The notes: a model not told the origin generated them from the sequence alone. A stretch of DNA of 64,000 bases from an uncultured Bacteroidales bacterium (GCA_946614295.1 CAMOGT010000004.1:1-64000), one strand, 5' to 3'. Counted from the stretch's first letter, positions 26,496 through 36,703 are shown. Translations and numbers: made by a program.

Positions 26496-29108
26496 ATGGC
26501 AAATGAATTAACACCGATGATGAAGCAGTTCCGCGACATCAAAGCGCAATATCCGGACGCGATGTTGCTGTTTCGTTGCGGTGATTTCTATGAGACTTAT
26601 GCGGAGGATGCCGTAAAAGCGAGCAAGATTCTCAATATCACGCTGACACACCGTTCCAACGGAGCAGGAGGTACCGATGCCACAGAGATGGCAGGGTTCC
26701 CGTTCCACGCGCTCGACACGTACCTGCCGAAACTGGTACGGGCGGGTCTGCGTGTGGCTATCTGCGACCAGTTGGAGGATCCCAAAATGACGAAGAAACT
26801 GGTCAAACGCGGTGTGACGGAGTTGGTGACGCCGGGCGTGAGCTACTCGGACACCACGCTGACGCAGAAAGAAAATAACTGGGTAGCGTGCCTGCATTTC
26901 GACAAACATGTAATCGGTGTGGCGTTCCTGGATATCTCTACCGGTGAGTTCCTCGCGGGACAGGGTAATAGCGACTATATCGACAAACTGCTGACTAATT
27001 TTGCGCCAAAGGAGGTGCTGCATCTCCGCGGTCGTAAGGCAGAGGTAGAGAACCTGTTTGGCGACAAATACTTCACGTTCGAGTTGGAGGACTGGATGCT
27101 GGTGGAAAGCACCGCCAAAGAGCGGTTGCAGAAACTATGGAGCGTGAGTTCGCTGAAGGGCTTTGGATTAGAGAAGATGCCGGCAGGTGTGACCGCTGCA
27201 GGCGGCATTCTAATGTACCTCGACATGACGCAACACCTGCAGACCGGACATATACAGCACCTGAGCCGCATTGAGGAAGACAAATATGTATGGCTGGACC
27301 GGTTCACAATCCGCAATCTGGAGCTGACGCACGGGCAGACGGAAGAAAGCGCCACCCTCTATCATATCATCGACCGCACCATCACGCCCATGGGCGGACG
27401 GATGCTGCACCGGTGGATGGCTTTCCCGCTGAAGGAAGTGCGACCGATACGGAACCGGCAGACGGTAGTCGAATACCTCTTCAAGAACCCCGAGGCGCGG
27501 GAGAAACTGCGCGAGGCGCTAAGCGAAGTAGGCGACCTGGAACGCATCGTAAGCAAAGTCTCCACCGGCAGAATCGGTCCGCGCGAGATGGTGCAGTTAG
27601 GGCGCGCCCTGCGGGCTGTCAAACCGGTCAAGGAGGTCTGCGAGGAAGCAAAGGAGAACTCCTATCTGGCACTTATGGGCGAAGAACTGGAACCCTGCGC
27701 GGAGATGCGTATGCGGATCGAGCGGGAGATCGTACCCGATCCGCCTATAGCGCAAGGACGGCCGAACATCATCGCCCGAGGAGTAGATACCGAGCTGGAC
27801 GAGCTGCGTGCCATTCAGTCCGACGGCAAGGACTACCTCTTGCAGATCCAGCAACGGGAAATAGAGCGGACGGGAATCCAGAGCCTGAAGATAGGTTATA
27901 ACAATGTCTTCGGTTACTACCTGGAGGTGCGTAACACTTATAAAGACCAAGTGCCCGCCGAGTGGATCCGCAAGCAGACGCTGGTCAACGCCGAGCGGTA
28001 TATTACGGAAGAATTGAAGACCTACGAGGAGAAGATCAACTCCGCCGAGGAACGCATCCAGATCATCGAGAACCGGCTCTACCAGGAGCTGATGATTGCC
28101 TTATGCGAGTGGGTTCCGCAGATGCAGCTGGACGCCAATGTACTGGCGCAGATAGACTGCCTGTTGTCGTACGCAACGGTGGCAGCTGAGAACCGGTACG
28201 TGTGTCCGGATGTGAACGACAGTCTCGTGATCGATATCCGTCAGGGGCGTCACCCCGTGATCGAGCAACAACTGCCGCCGGGCGAACAGTATATAGCCAA
28301 CGACGTGCTGTTAGACAACAACGGCCAGCAGATCATCATCATCACCGGTCCGAACATGGCGGGTAAATCCGCCCTGCTCCGCCAGACGGCACTCATCGTG
28401 CTGTTGGCACAGATGGGCTCGTTCGTACCGGCAGAGAGCGCCTCCATCGGTATTGTGGACAAGATATTCACACGCGTCGGGGCAAGCGATAATATATCGT
28501 TAGGCGAATCGACCTTCATGGTAGAGATGAACGAAGCGGCGGCGATCCTCAACAACCTCTCCGAACGGAGTCTGGTGCTCTTCGACGAGTTAGGTCGTGG
28601 TACCAGCACGTACGACGGCATCTCCATTGCATGGGCTATCGTAGAGTATATTCATGAAAACAAAGGCCATGCCAAGACCCTTTTCGCTACTCATTACCAC
28701 GAACTCAACGAGATGGAGAAGAGTTTTGACAGAATCCGCAACTACAATGTTTCCGTAAAGGAGGTGAACGGCAAGGTCATCTTCCTGCGCAAACTGGTAC
28801 GCGGCGGTAGTGAGCATAGTTTCGGTATCCACGTAGCCAAGTTAGCCGGTATGCCTGCGTCCATTGTGGAGCGGGCTAATCATATTCTTGCGGATCTGGA
28901 GCGTGCATCCAAAAACGGCGATATCGCCAAGCCGATTGAGCATATCGGTGAGAGCCGCGAAGGAATGCAGTTGTCTTTCTTCCAACTCGACGACCCGGTG
29001 TTGGAACAAATACGGGACGAGGTCAAATCGCTGGACATCAACAACTTAACGCCTCTTGAGGCACTCAATAAACTATCCGATATCAAACGATTAGTAGGAG
29101 GCAAATAA
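26496..29108 (+). CDS. mutS: DNA mismatch repair ATPase MutS
   Basis: Recognises base mismatches and small loops after replication and recruits MutL. At 870 residues the length is normal. The mismatch-binding domain has the Phe-x-Glu motif in [16 protein letters not shown] (about residue 38). The lever and clamp domains follow, then the ATPase with Walker [14 protein letters not shown], the signature region [16 protein letters not shown], Walker [17 protein letters not shown] and the helix [11 protein letters not shown]. The start ATG is at the beginning of the conserved N-terminus. mltG follows 1 bp after the stop. An intact mutS matters for the microsatellite-like repeats here: they are not explained by loss of this gene. 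Confidence 0.98.
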   Translation: MANELTPMMKQFRDIKAQYPDAMLLFRCGDFYETYAEDAVKASKILNITLTHRSNGAGGTDATEMAGFPFHALDTYLPKLVRAGLRVAICDQLEDPKMTKKLVKRGVTELVTPGVSYSDTTLTQKENNWVACLHFDKHVIGVAFLDISTGEFLAGQGNSDYIDKLLTNFAPKEVLHLRGRKAEVENLFGDKYFTFELEDWMLVESTAKERLQKLWSVSSLKGFGLEKMPAGVTAAGGILMYLDMTQHLQTGHIQHLSRIEEDKYVWLDRFTIRNLELTHGQTEESATLYHIIDRTITPMGGRMLHRWMAFPLKEVRPIRNRQTVVEYLFKNPEAREKLREALSEVGDLERIVSKVSTGRIGPREMVQLGRALRAVKPVKEVCEEAKENSYLALMGEELEPCAEMRMRIEREIVPDPPIAQGRPNIIARGVDTELDELRAIQSDGKDYLLQIQQREIERTGIQSLKIGYNNVFGYYLEVRNTYKDQVPAEWIRKQTLVNAERYITEELKTYEEKINSAEERIQIIENRLYQELMIALCEWVPQMQLDANVLAQIDCLLSYATVAAENRYVCPDVNDSLVIDIRQGRHPVIEQQLPPGEQYIANDVLLDNNGQQIIIITGPNMAGKSALLRQTALIVLLAQMGSFVPAESASIGIVDKIFTRVGASDNISLGESTFMVEMNEAAAILNNLSERSLVLFDELGRGTSTYDGISIAWAIVEYIHENKGHAKTLFATHYHELNEMEKSFDRIRNYNVSVKEVNGKVIFLRKLVRGGSEHSFGIHVAKLAGMPASIVERANHILADLERASKNGDIAKPIEHIGESREGMQLSFFQLDDPVLEQIRDEVKSLDINNLTPLEALNKLSDIKRLVGGK

Positions 29109-29109
29109 T

Positions 29110-30177
29110 ATGGCAAAATACGAATGGACTAAGGCTCGCATCCTTCGCTGGACATTAGGTGTCAGCGGATGGATATTCTGCATAGTGCTGATTTTTGTGG
29201 TGGAACAATACTACCGGTGGCACGTATGTAACTTCGAGTCCCGCGACGGCGAGCCGCATAGCTATAATATCTACGAGGGCGCGACGCTGGACTCGCTTTT
29301 CACCCTGTTGCGCGAGGACTACGAGATCAGCACGGAGACGGACTTAAAGATGCACATGCGTATCCTGCTCTTCCGCTATCCGGAGCCGGGTCACTACGTA
29401 CTGCCGGCGCAGATCGGCGACCGCGACCTGATCGAGACCTTCAAGTACGGCAGACAGACACCTGTCAGGATCACGTGGAATAACTTTGTGAAGACCCGTG
29501 AGGAGTTAGCCGGCAAGGTGACGACCCACCTGCTGCTGGACAGCGTGACGCTGTTGCAGTACCTGGAGGATGACGAGTTTCTCAAGCCCTACGGGCTGAA
29601 CAAAGAGACCAGCCGCTGTCTTTTTATCCCGAATACATACGAGGTGTACTGGAACATCACGGTGGAGCAGCTCTTCGACCGGATGCAGCGTGAGTATAAC
29701 CGGTTCTGGAACGAGGAGCGGCGCGCAAAGGCGGACTCCATCGGTCTGACGCCCGTGGAGGTGGCGATCGTAGCGTCTATCGTAGAGGGCGAGAGCCATA
29801 ATAAACGCGAGTTACCGCTTATCGCCAGCCTGTACCTCAACCGCGTGCATAAGAACATGCCACTCCAATCCTGCCCGACGATCAAGTATGCACTGGGAGA
29901 TTTCAAACTCAAGCGCATCCTGTACAGCCACCTCAATGTAGATTCACCTTACAACACCTACAAGAACCCTGGACTGCCGCCCGGTCCCATCCGCTGCCCG
30001 TCGCCGGAGACAATCGATATTGTGCTCAATGCGCCTAAGACGGACTATCTGTTCATGTGCGCCAGCCCGGAACTGAACAACACTCATATTTTCTCGTCCT
30101 CGTACCGCAGCCACGCCGCCGCGGCACAGCAATACCGCCACACAATGGACACCATACATAGGGAGAACTATCAATGA
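29110..30177 (+). CDS. mltG: Endolytic murein transglycosylase MltG
   Basis: Cleaves nascent peptidoglycan strands in the periplasm and is thought to terminate glycan synthesis. The 355-residue protein has one N-terminal membrane anchor (LGVSGWIFCIVLIFVVEQYY), a LysM-like region, and the YceG catalytic domain with the catalytic Glu in IVASIVEGESHNK. LNRVHKNMPLQSCPTIKYAL and YNTYKNPGLPPGPI are family motifs. It lies between mutS (1 bp gap) and a Usp gene (4-bp overlap). Confidence 0.96.
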   Translation: MAKYEWTKARILRWTLGVSGWIFCIVLIFVVEQYYRWHVCNFESRDGEPHSYNIYEGATLDSLFTLLREDYEISTETDLKMHMRILLFRYPEPGHYVLPAQIGDRDLIETFKYGRQTPVRITWNNFVKTREELAGKVTTHLLLDSVTLLQYLEDDEFLKPYGLNKETSRCLFIPNTYEVYWNITVEQLFDRMQREYNRFWNEERRAKADSIGLTPVEVAIVASIVEGESHNKRELPLIASLYLNRVHKNMPLQSCPTIKYALGDFKLKRILYSHLNVDSPYNTYKNPGLPPGPIRCPSPETIDIVLNAPKTDYLFMCASPELNNTHIFSSSYRSHAAAAQQYRHTMDTIHRENYQ

Positions 30178-30734
30178 TTTGGGAGAATAATGATGACATA
30201 AAACTCATTGAGTGCACTAACGACCGTCGCACTATTCAGCGCTACCTCAATGAATGTCGCGAGGAGAGGCGGCCGTACGTGTTTGTGACGAACACCATGA
30301 CAGTCAAGCCGCTCCATCGGCTGTTGGTGCCCGTCTCAATGTTGGAGGAGGAAACCTATAAGGCGGAGATCTGCACGTACCTGGCGCGCAAGACCGGAGC
30401 GCATATTATCTTGCTGCAAGCCAACGACTACGGCTCGCACGCCAGGCAGAACGTCAACCGCATCGTGACCCATATCAAGGCTATCAGCGAGAAGACAGGC
30501 GAACCGATCTCTTATGAGGTCGCCATGGCACGCAAAGATAGTTTCGGGCTCATACGCGAAGCTGCTGAACGCCAACGGGATTTCCGGCATGATCTTTTAA
30601 TCCTCACAGCCAGCCGGGACTATGGATTAGATGATCTTCTCTTTGGTCCGCCTGAACGCAAAGCCATACAACGTGCACTGGTTCCGGTGATGTTGGTGAA
30701 CCCAAGGGAAGATTTATTCTCATTATGCGACTAA
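30174..30734 (+). CDS. Universal stress protein (UspA) family protein
   Basis: A 186-residue cytoplasmic protein. After a non-conserved 45-residue N-terminus the Usp alpha/beta fold begins (HRLLVPVSMLEEETYKAEIC), continues through HIILLQANDYG and ends with the strand ALVPVMLVNPRED. Usp proteins bind nucleotides or act in stress responses; whether this one keeps the G-x2-G-x9-G(S/T) ATP loop is unclear, since the C-terminal region reads LLFGPPERKAIQRAL. The N-terminal extension is similar to Bacteroidales homologues that I recall only loosely. The ATG overlaps the mltG stop by 4 bp. Confidence 0.75.
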   Translation: MIWENNDDIKLIECTNDRRTIQRYLNECREERRPYVFVTNTMTVKPLHRLLVPVSMLEEETYKAEICTYLARKTGAHIILLQANDYGSHARQNVNRIVTHIKAISEKTGEPISYEVAMARKDSFGLIREAAERQRDFRHDLLILTASRDYGLDDLLFGPPERKAIQRALVPVMLVNPREDLFSLCD

Positions 30735-30808
30735 ACAGGCATAAGTACTGCCATTTTGTCAACCAAATATAGCAAAATTTAGTTTTTTGACACTTTTAGA
30801 TGAAAATA

Positions 30809-30840
30809 TTTGGTCATATGGCAAAAAAGCAGTACTTTTG
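30809..30840 (+). promoter_or_regulatory. Promoter of the putative small RNA
   Basis: TTTG (30809-30812) and TACTTTTG (30833-30840), 20 bp apart, in the extended form (GTCATAT, A-run, GCAG). Confidence 0.8.
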
Positions 30841-30846
30841 CATCGT

Positions 30847-30916
30847 GTTTTTCATGGTATTAGATTTAAGGTTAAATGAAAAGGTTGGGTTGTCGGGAGA
30901 CAACCTTCTTTTTTGA
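30847..30916 (+). ncRNA. Putative ~70-nt small RNA or terminated leader
   Basis: Between its own promoter and a hairpin terminator (GGTTGTC-GGGA-GACAACC then CTTCTTTTTT, about 30889-30914) lies a transcript of about 70 nt. A 20-codon frame starting at ATG 30854 and ending at TGA 30914 spans the terminator, so it could instead be a tiny peptide gene or attenuator leader. A separate promoter for the next tRNA lies downstream, so read-through is not needed for that gene. No similarity to a known RNA family was recognised. Confidence 0.5.
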
Positions 30917-30953
30917 AGAAAATACATTATTTTTGCATTTTTTCCCAAAAAAA

Positions 30954-30985
30954 TTTGGTCAATTCAAAAAAAAGTAGTACCTTTG
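30954..30985 (+). promoter_or_regulatory. Promoter of the initiator tRNA
   Basis: TTTG (30954-30957) and TACCTTTG (30978-30985), 20 bp apart, of the extended family. The start would be about 22 bp before the tRNA. Confidence 0.85.
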
Positions 30986-31015
30986 CACTCCCGTTTGAGA
31001 ATAACGGTGTTTTAT

Positions 31016-31087
<72 letters not shown>

Positions 31088-31091
31088 CACT

Positions 31092-32321
31092 ATGAGAAAA
31101 CAGTTTTTAGCACTCATGTTTCTTTACACGCTCTCTGCATTCGCGGTGGAGCGTGTTTCGTTAGAAACCCTTCAGACCGACTGGTCCGGGTATCAGAATC
31201 AGGACATCGAACTCATTACGCCGCTCATCGTCTGCGGTAGTTTTTACGACTCGCTCATCCTGGCACCGACGCGTCTATTCAGCCCCGACGAGGTAGGCGA
31301 CAGAAAACAACCCTCCCGCATCATCGTCCATTGCCGCAACAACTACTACCGCGTCCGCACGGGCGACATCGTGCCGCGTATCAAAGCGCGGGTGACGAGC
31401 GACGGACATCTGCTCACCGGCAAAACCATCTCCACTCGTCATACCAAGATCGACCGTCTGCCACGCCCCAAGAAAGGCGAACTGCGCATCGTGGGAGCCA
31501 ACATAGAGAACTATTTTGCAGACCTCGGCGGCTATGCTACCCGGCGCACCACGCCGGCACAGCAAGCTGTCAAGACGCAGAAACTCGTGCGTGCCATGAA
31601 GAAGATGCACGCCGACATCTTCGCGCTCTGCGAAATGCAGGTGGGTACCAAAGGCCCCGGGATGCTGCTTGCAGCCCTCAACAAAGGAAAAGACAAGTAT
31701 GCTTTCATCTCCATGCCCCTCTCCGACGCAGACCGTATCGGCGGATGTTTCATATATAATAAGGAACGCGTACGCGTGTGCGGGCAACCGCTTTCCGCCT
31801 ACCGTGACACTGCGAGCCATTACCACGCCCGCATCTTCGCGCAAGCCTTCGAGGAGAGGACTACCGGCGAACGGCTCATCGTCTCTCTCTCACACCTCAA
31901 GTCCAAACGTGCCGGACGAGGCAGTGACGACACGCAACTCAAGCGTATGGCCAACACCGACTCGCTCCTCGCCCTCCTGCCACGGGCGGTACAGCATTTC
32001 GGAGACTCCGACCTGCTCCTCCTTGGCGATTTCAACTGCTACACGCAGGAGCTGCCTATTCAGACGGTTATCCGCGCCGGTTACGCCGATCTCCTGCCGC
32101 ATGGAGCGCCCACCGACTATTCCTATATCTTTAAGGGCGAAGCAGGTTATCTCGACCGCTGTTTCGCAAACCCTTCCATGGCGGGTCAGGTCGTTCGCGT
32201 CCGACCGTGGCATGTGAACGCCGATTGGTACTATTCGCACGGTGCCTATAAACAAAAAGACAGGTCGGAGCATCGCTACTCCGACCATGATCCCATAATA
32301 GTGGATATTCAGCTTCGCTGA
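31092..32321 (+). CDS. Secreted endonuclease/exonuclease/phosphatase-family protein
   Basis: A 409-residue exported protein. The ATG at 31092 gives a clean signal peptide (FLALMFLYTLSAFA). A beta-rich N-domain (20-130) precedes the EEP catalytic domain: RIVGANIENYF, IFALCEMQ (catalytic Glu), VSLSHLKSKRAG, LLLGDFNCY, and C-terminal YSDHDPIIV with the catalytic Asp-His. Such secreted enzymes may be extracellular nucleases or phosphodiesterases. The start codon lies 5 bp after initiator tRNA-Met with no promoter between them, so the mRNA is probably released from a tRNA-mRNA precursor. Its stop codon directly abuts that of the convergent glgP gene. Confidence 0.9.
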   Translation: MRKQFLALMFLYTLSAFAVERVSLETLQTDWSGYQNQDIELITPLIVCGSFYDSLILAPTRLFSPDEVGDRKQPSRIIVHCRNNYYRVRTGDIVPRIKARVTSDGHLLTGKTISTRHTKIDRLPRPKKGELRIVGANIENYFADLGGYATRRTTPAQQAVKTQKLVRAMKKMHADIFALCEMQVGTKGPGMLLAALNKGKDKYAFISMPLSDADRIGGCFIYNKERVRVCGQPLSAYRDTASHYHARIFAQAFEERTTGERLIVSLSHLKSKRAGRGSDDTQLKRMANTDSLLALLPRAVQHFGDSDLLLLGDFNCYTQELPIQTVIRAGYADLLPHGAPTDYSYIFKGEAGYLDRCFANPSMAGQVVRVRPWHVNADWYYSHGAYKQKDRSEHRYSDHDPIIVDIQLR

Positions 32322-34874
32322 TTAAATCCAGCGAACGTAGCAGAAGTCCATGCGGTGCGGCAGGAGCTCGTTCTGCGGATACATACGCAGGCCGAACTTC
32401 ATTCCACCGGCATAATCCAACTGATACGTATTCTCGAAGAACAGGTGGCTGCCTTCGCTCTTCACTAACTTCAGAGGCTCTACCTCGTAGAGTTTGTCGT
32501 TGTTGTGGGTGGAGGTGCGGATGGCAACGAGCTCAACGCCAAGACCATTGTCGTTCAAACCGTGGGTGTCCAGTTCTACCTGTATCTGAACCTTGTCGCC
32601 TACATTGAGGTTTCGCAGGTTTTCTGATTTGTAAACCACCTCTATCTCGTCCCAGTGAGCTACCATGTTCTCTTTCCATGCAGCGATTTCCTTGGCTACC
32701 TTGTAGTGGTCTGCCTGAAGGAGGCTGTGACGCTTGGCGAGCTTGTTGTAGAACTTGTCGAAATAGTCGTCGATCATGCGCTTCATGGTGAAACGCGGCG
32801 TGATCTTCGTCACAGAGTTCTTGATATACTGGATCCACTCGGGGCTGTAGCCCTTGCTGTTCTTGGCGTAGTAGAGCGGGATGATCTCCGTCTCCAGCAT
32901 CTGGTAGATGGTTGCGGCATCCAGCTGATCCTGGTGAGCCTGGTTTTCGTAGGTGCGTTTCTCGGTCAGTGCCCAGCCTGCGCCCTCTACGTAACCCTCG
33001 TACCACCAGCCGTCCTTCACGGAGAAGTTGAGCACGCCGTTCATCTGGGCTTTCTCACCCGATGTACCGGAGGCCTCCAACGGACGCGTCGGAGTGTTCA
33101 GCCAGATATCCACACCGGACACCAGACGCTTTGCCAGTCTCATGTCGTAGTTCTCCAGGAAGATAATCTTACCCAGGAACTGCGGCATACGGCTGATCTC
33201 GATGATTCGTTTGATCAGCCCCTGTCCGCCGCCGTCTGCCGGGTGAGCCTTACCCGTAAACAGGAACTGTACCGGGTAGTTCGGGTTGTTAACCAGCTTG
33301 TCCAGACGCTCCAGGTCGGTGAACAGCAGGTGTGCACGTTTATACGTAGCGAAACGACGACCGAAACCGATGATCAGGTTGTTCGGGTTCATCTCGTTCA
33401 GCGCACGCACGATACGTGCGGGATCGCCCTGGCTCTTCATCCAGTCCTCGCGGAACTTGTCCTTGATATAGTCAATCAGTTTGCGTTTCAGGCTCATACG
33501 CGTTGCCCAGATCTCTGCATCGGGGATGTCGGCATACGGTTTCCACATCTCCAGATTACTCTGGTCGCCCATCCACTCTTTCGGAAGATACTTCTTATAG
33601 ACATCTTTCCACTCATGAGCTGCCCAGGTCGGCATGTGTACGCCGTTGGTCACGTAGTCCACGTGCAGCTCCTCCGGGAAATAACCCGGCCATACAGGGC
33701 TGAACATCTTCTTGCTCACCTCGCCGTGCAGCCAGCTTACACCGTTGGCCTCCTGGCAGGTGTTCAGCGCGAACACGCTCATCGAGAACTTCTCCGTGTT
33801 GTCATCCGGATTGACGCGGCCCATGCCGATCAGGTCATGCCACTCGATACCCAACTTGCCGGCATACTCGCTCATGTACTTGTAGAACAGACCCTCCTCG
33901 AAGTAGTCGTGGCCTGCCGGTACCGGAGTGTGGCAGGTATAGAGACCGCTCGCGCGCACCACTTCCTTTGCCTCGTTGAAACTCAGACCCTCGGCTACCA
34001 GGTCAACCAGACGCTGCAGACCCATGAGAGCTGCGTGACCCTCGTTGCAGTGGTAAACGTCCTTCTTGATACCTAATTTCTTGAGAGCTAACATACCACC
34101 GATACCCAACATGATCTCCTGTTTGATACGGTTCTCCCAGTCGCCGCCGTACAGCTGGTGCGTGATCTGACGGTCCCACTCGCTGTTCAGCTCGTTGTCG
34201 GTATCCAACAGGTACAGATTCATGCGGCCTACTGCCACTTTCCACAGATAAGCCTTCACCGTGCGACCCGGATAAGGTACTTCGACAACCATGTTCGAGC
34301 CGTCCTTCTCTTTCATCTGCGTAATCGGCAGGTTTGAGAAGTTCTGTGCCTCGTAGTTAGCGATCTGCTGACCTTCCGGACTCAGCGTCTGGGTGAAATA
34401 GCCGTAGCGGTAGAGGAAACCGATAGCCGTCATGTCGATGTTGCAATCAGAAGCCTCTTTGATATAGTCGCCGGCAAGGATTCCCAGACCGCCCGAATAG
34501 ATCTTCAGCACGTGCGTCAGACCGTACTCCATCGAGAAATAAGCGATCGTCGGTTTCTTCTTGTCTTTCGGCGCGTCCATGTAGGCGCGGAACTCGGCAT
34601 ACACCTCGTTCAGCTGTTTCATGAACTTGGCGTCTTTCGTCAACTCTACCATGCGGTCGTAACTGATGATGTTCAGCAGTACTACCGGGTTCGAGTCTGC
34701 GCGGTGCCATGCCTCGTTGTCGATGTAGCGGAACAGGTCTTTTGCGCCTGCGTTCCAGCTCCACCATACGTTGTACGCCAACTCTTGCAGTTTGCTCAGC
34801 TCTGCAGGAAGAGTAGCATGGATATTGCACTCTTTCCACGTAGGCTGATTTACATTACTTACTTTTACTTTCAT
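32322..34874 (-). CDS. glgP: Alpha-glucan phosphorylase (glycogen phosphorylase, short form)
   Basis: Releases glucose 1-phosphate from glycogen or maltodextrin using pyridoxal phosphate. The 850-residue protein belongs to the GT35 branch with a DUF3417 N-terminus ([20 protein letters not shown]). Visible motifs are [50 protein letters not shown] and [20 protein letters not shown]; in the last, the Lys of GEKAQ matches the PLP-binding region. It is monocistronic on the minus strand with a promoter at 35212-35243 and a very long structured leader. The other glycogen-type genes (debranching enzyme, GT4, GH57) are 9-13 kb away in a separate operon. Confidence 0.96.
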   Translation of the reverse strand: MKVKVSNVNQPTWKECNIHATLPAELSKLQELAYNVWWSWNAGAKDLFRYIDNEAWHRADSNPVVLLNIISYDRMVELTKDAKFMKQLNEVYAEFRAYMDAPKDKKKPTIAYFSMEYGLTHVLKIYSGGLGILAGDYIKEASDCNIDMTAIGFLYRYGYFTQTLSPEGQQIANYEAQNFSNLPITQMKEKDGSNMVVEVPYPGRTVKAYLWKVAVGRMNLYLLDTDNELNSEWDRQITHQLYGGDWENRIKQEIMLGIGGMLALKKLGIKKDVYHCNEGHAALMGLQRLVDLVAEGLSFNEAKEVVRASGLYTCHTPVPAGHDYFEEGLFYKYMSEYAGKLGIEWHDLIGMGRVNPDDNTEKFSMSVFALNTCQEANGVSWLHGEVSKKMFSPVWPGYFPEELHVDYVTNGVHMPTWAAHEWKDVYKKYLPKEWMGDQSNLEMWKPYADIPDAEIWATRMSLKRKLIDYIKDKFREDWMKSQGDPARIVRALNEMNPNNLIIGFGRRFATYKRAHLLFTDLERLDKLVNNPNYPVQFLFTGKAHPADGGGQGLIKRIIEISRMPQFLGKIIFLENYDMRLAKRLVSGVDIWLNTPTRPLEASGTSGEKAQMNGVLNFSVKDGWWYEGYVEGAGWALTEKRTYENQAHQDQLDAATIYQMLETEIIPLYYAKNSKGYSPEWIQYIKNSVTKITPRFTMKRMIDDYFDKFYNKLAKRHSLLQADHYKVAKEIAAWKENMVAHWDEIEVVYKSENLRNLNVGDKVQIQVELDTHGLNDNGLGVELVAIRTSTHNNDKLYEVEPLKLVKSEGSHLFFENTYQLDYAGGMKFGLRMYPQNELLPHRMDFCYVRWI

Positions 34875-34913
34875 AAATAATTATATTTTTATTTTATTGA
34901 ATTCTCTTTTTCT

Positions 34914-35065
34914 ATTGGCACCTGTCTCCGTTTTCTTTTGCTGCCGTTTTTTTCCTTTATTGGTGCTTGTTTCGGGCCTCTTTTGCTGCCGTTCTATCTT
35001 TTATTGGTGCCTGTTTTGGGTCTCTTTTGCTGTCGTTTTTTCCTTTATTGGTGCCTGTTTCGGGA
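34914..35065 (-). repeat. 44-45-bp tandem repeat in the glgP leader
   Basis: Four imperfect units with ATTGG at 34914, 34959, 35003 and 35047. Read on the minus strand, each unit has GCACCAATA followed by an A-rich stretch and CAGCAAAAGA. The region lies between the glgP promoter and its start codon. Confidence 0.85.
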
Positions 35066-35117
35066 GGCTCTTGCATCCGCCATGCATGGCGGATAGCCTC
35101 CCTGTAATAGGCACCAA
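35048..35117 (-). promoter_or_regulatory. Large nested hairpin in the glgP leader
   Basis: Three nested arm pairs: TTGGTGCCT/AGGCACCAA (35048/35109), GGGAGGCT/AGCCTCCC (35062/35095) and ATCCGCCA/TGGCGGAT (35075/35087, loop TGCA). The outer arm is repeated in each downstream 44-bp unit, so the 5' strand of the RNA can pair with several alternative partners. The innermost hairpin has a second copy at 4206-4225. Confidence 0.8.
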
Positions 35118-35211
35118 CGCCTGCTTCTTTTCGTTTGCTCTCGCCCTCATAGAGGGGGAGACTGGACGGGGCAGCCTCTCTTTATTATTATACCAAGAGC
35201 AAAAAACCGCG

Positions 35212-35243
35212 CAAAATTACTATTTTTTTTTGAAATATGCAAG
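35212..35243 (-). promoter_or_regulatory. Promoter of glgP
   Basis: On the minus strand, CTTG (35240-35243) and TAATTTTG (35212-35219), 20 bp apart. It overlaps the divergent RNB promoter by 15 bp. Confidence 0.8.
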
Positions 35244-35259
35244 ATTTTTTGTAATTTTG
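35229..35259 (+). promoter_or_regulatory. Promoter of the RNB nuclease gene
   Basis: TTTG (35229-35232) and TAATTTTG (35252-35259), 19 bp apart. It shares its -33 region with the opposite glgP promoter, so both cannot easily be occupied at once. Confidence 0.8.
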
Positions 35260-35270
35260 CACCCGATTTA

Positions 35271-35300
35271 ATGAAAATGTGTACTTTATTTGTCAAATGA
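35271..35300 (+). CDS. Possible 9-codon upstream ORF before the RNB gene
   Basis: ATG at 35271, stop TGA at 35298-35300, overlapping the RNB start ATG by ATGA. The predicted transcription start is only a few bases upstream. It encodes MKMCTLFVK. Translational coupling is possible but unproven. Confidence 0.3.
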   Translation: MKMCTLFVK

Positions 35301-36691
35301 TTATACCACATACCGAAATACAGAACGAGATACTCCGCAGACGCGACATGCGGGACGCTTTCACGTTCACCATTGATCCCGCCGACGCCAAGGACTTCGA
35401 CGATGCCCTCTCGTTCGAGATTCTGTCCGATAACCTTTTCCAGATTGGTGTCCACATTGCCGATGTCTCATTTTACGTCCGCCCGGACACCCAGGTGGAC
35501 GAAGAGGCGTACCGCCGCGGTACTTCCATCTATCTCGTGGACCGCGTCATCCCCATGTTGCCCGAGGAACTCTGCAACGACAAGTGTTCTCTCCGCCCCA
35601 ACGAGGACAAACTCTGCATGTCCGTCATCTTTACCTTTGAGGTTCCGCTGAACGCAGAGGGCGCACCCGACTACAGCCACGCCCGCATACTCAAGCATAA
35701 GATCTGCCGCACCGTCATCCGCTCCAATGCCCGCCTCAACTACGACGAAGCACAGGCCATTATCGGACCAATGTCGGACCAATGTCGGTCCAATGTCGGT
35801 TCATTATCGGGAGATGGGGAGGTATCTGCCGGGTTAAAAGAGGCTATAGCCACGCTCAACGCCCTCGCGCAGAAGCTCCGCACCGAGCGGCTCCTCAACG
35901 GAGCGCTCGCCATCGAGCAGGACGAGATGCGCTTCCGCCTCGACGAACACCACCATCCGGTGGAGATATATTTCGAGCGTCCTAACGAGGCGCACCACCT
36001 CATCGAGGAGTTTATGCTCCTTGCCAACCGTACGGTAGCCACTGCAGTCGGTTCCGGCAGACCGTTTGTCTATCGTGTACACGACCTGCCCGATGCCGAG
36101 AAACTGGAGGAAGTACAGGCTTTCAAGAACCGATTTGCCTCGCGTACTGGCAGCTCGCGATACGCCGGACGCTCTGCCGAAGGTTTCAAGCGCGCCATCG
36201 AGATGCTCACCATTCGCGCACAGGCGAAAGCCGTTTACTCCACCTATAACATCGGGCACTACGGACTCGCCTTCTCACATTACACACATTTCACCTCGCC
36301 CATCCGCCGCTACCCCGATCTGATGGTACACCGCCTCGTTGAGAAATACATCCTCACCGGAAAGAAGATTTCCCTCACACGTGAGGAATTGGAGGAAAAA
36401 TGCGAGCATTGCTCCGCATGCGAGCAAGAAGCGGCACAAGCTGAACGGGAATCTGTCAAGATGTTCCAGGCACTATGGATGTCCGACCACATCGGCGAAA
36501 TCCACACCGGCTATGTCTCCGGAATTACCGACTTCGGACTATTCGTACAACTGGACGAAAACCGATGCGAAGGACTCATCCACATCTCCAAGATCGGAGA
36601 CATCCGGAAGTACGAATTAGGCGATACCGTAACCGTCAAAGTGGTACAAACTGACGTAAATCGAGCTTTTATTGACTTTGAGTTTGCATAA
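35297..36691 (+). CDS. RNase II/R-type exoribonuclease lacking N-terminal cold-shock domains
   Basis: A 464-residue 3'-5' exoribonuclease. It starts almost directly in the RNB catalytic domain (RRRDMRDAF, then TIDPADAKDFDDALS with the metal-binding Asp cluster), continues through FTSPIRRYPDLMVHRLV, and ends with an S1 domain (GYVSGITDFGLFVQLDE). Normal RNase R of Bacteroidales is about 700 residues with two cold-shock domains before RNB; here they are absent and the upstream DNA is a promoter, so the truncation is real. An 11-bp repeat inserts about 20 residues (SDQCRSNVGSLSGDG). The ATG at 35297 is used; it overlaps the stop of a 9-codon upstream frame beginning at 35271. Confidence 0.9.
   Translation: MIIPHTEIQNEILRRRDMRDAFTFTIDPADAKDFDDALSFEILSDNLFQIGVHIADVSFYVRPDTQVDEEAYRRGTSIYLVDRVIPMLPEELCNDKCSLRPNEDKLCMSVIFTFEVPLNAEGAPDYSHARILKHKICRTVIRSNARLNYDEAQAIIGPMSDQCRSNVGSLSGDGEVSAGLKEAIATLNALAQKLRTERLLNGALAIEQDEMRFRLDEHHHPVEIYFERPNEAHHLIEEFMLLANRTVATAVGSGRPFVYRVHDLPDAEKLEEVQAFKNRFASRTGSSRYAGRSAEGFKRAIEMLTIRAQAKAVYSTYNIGHYGLAFSHYTHFTSPIRRYPDLMVHRLVEKYILTGKKISLTREELEEKCEHCSACEQEAAQAERESVKMFQALWMSDHIGEIHTGYVSGITDFGLFVQLDENRCEGLIHISKIGDIRKYELGDTVTVKVVQTDVNRAFIDFEFA
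35763..35811 (+). repeat. 11-bp repeat inside the RNB gene
   Basis: TCGG recurs at 35763, 35774, 35785, 35796 and 35807. The unit is roughly ACCAATGTCGG. It lies in frame inside the catalytic domain. Confidence 0.9.
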
Positions 36692-36703
36692 TTTATCATA
36701 AAA

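Noticed and set aside
26496..29108. Loss of mismatch repair as cause of the microsatellite-like repeats
   Set aside because: mutS is intact with all motifs, so the repeats need another explanation, though mutL was not seen.
32655..34076. A 473-codon open frame antisense to glgP
   Set aside because: glgP is certain. The antisense product is His/Val/Leu-rich with no family features.
34914..35065. The 44-bp tandem array as a CRISPR array
   Set aside because: Units abut with no unique spacers, lie in a gene leader, and no cas genes are present.
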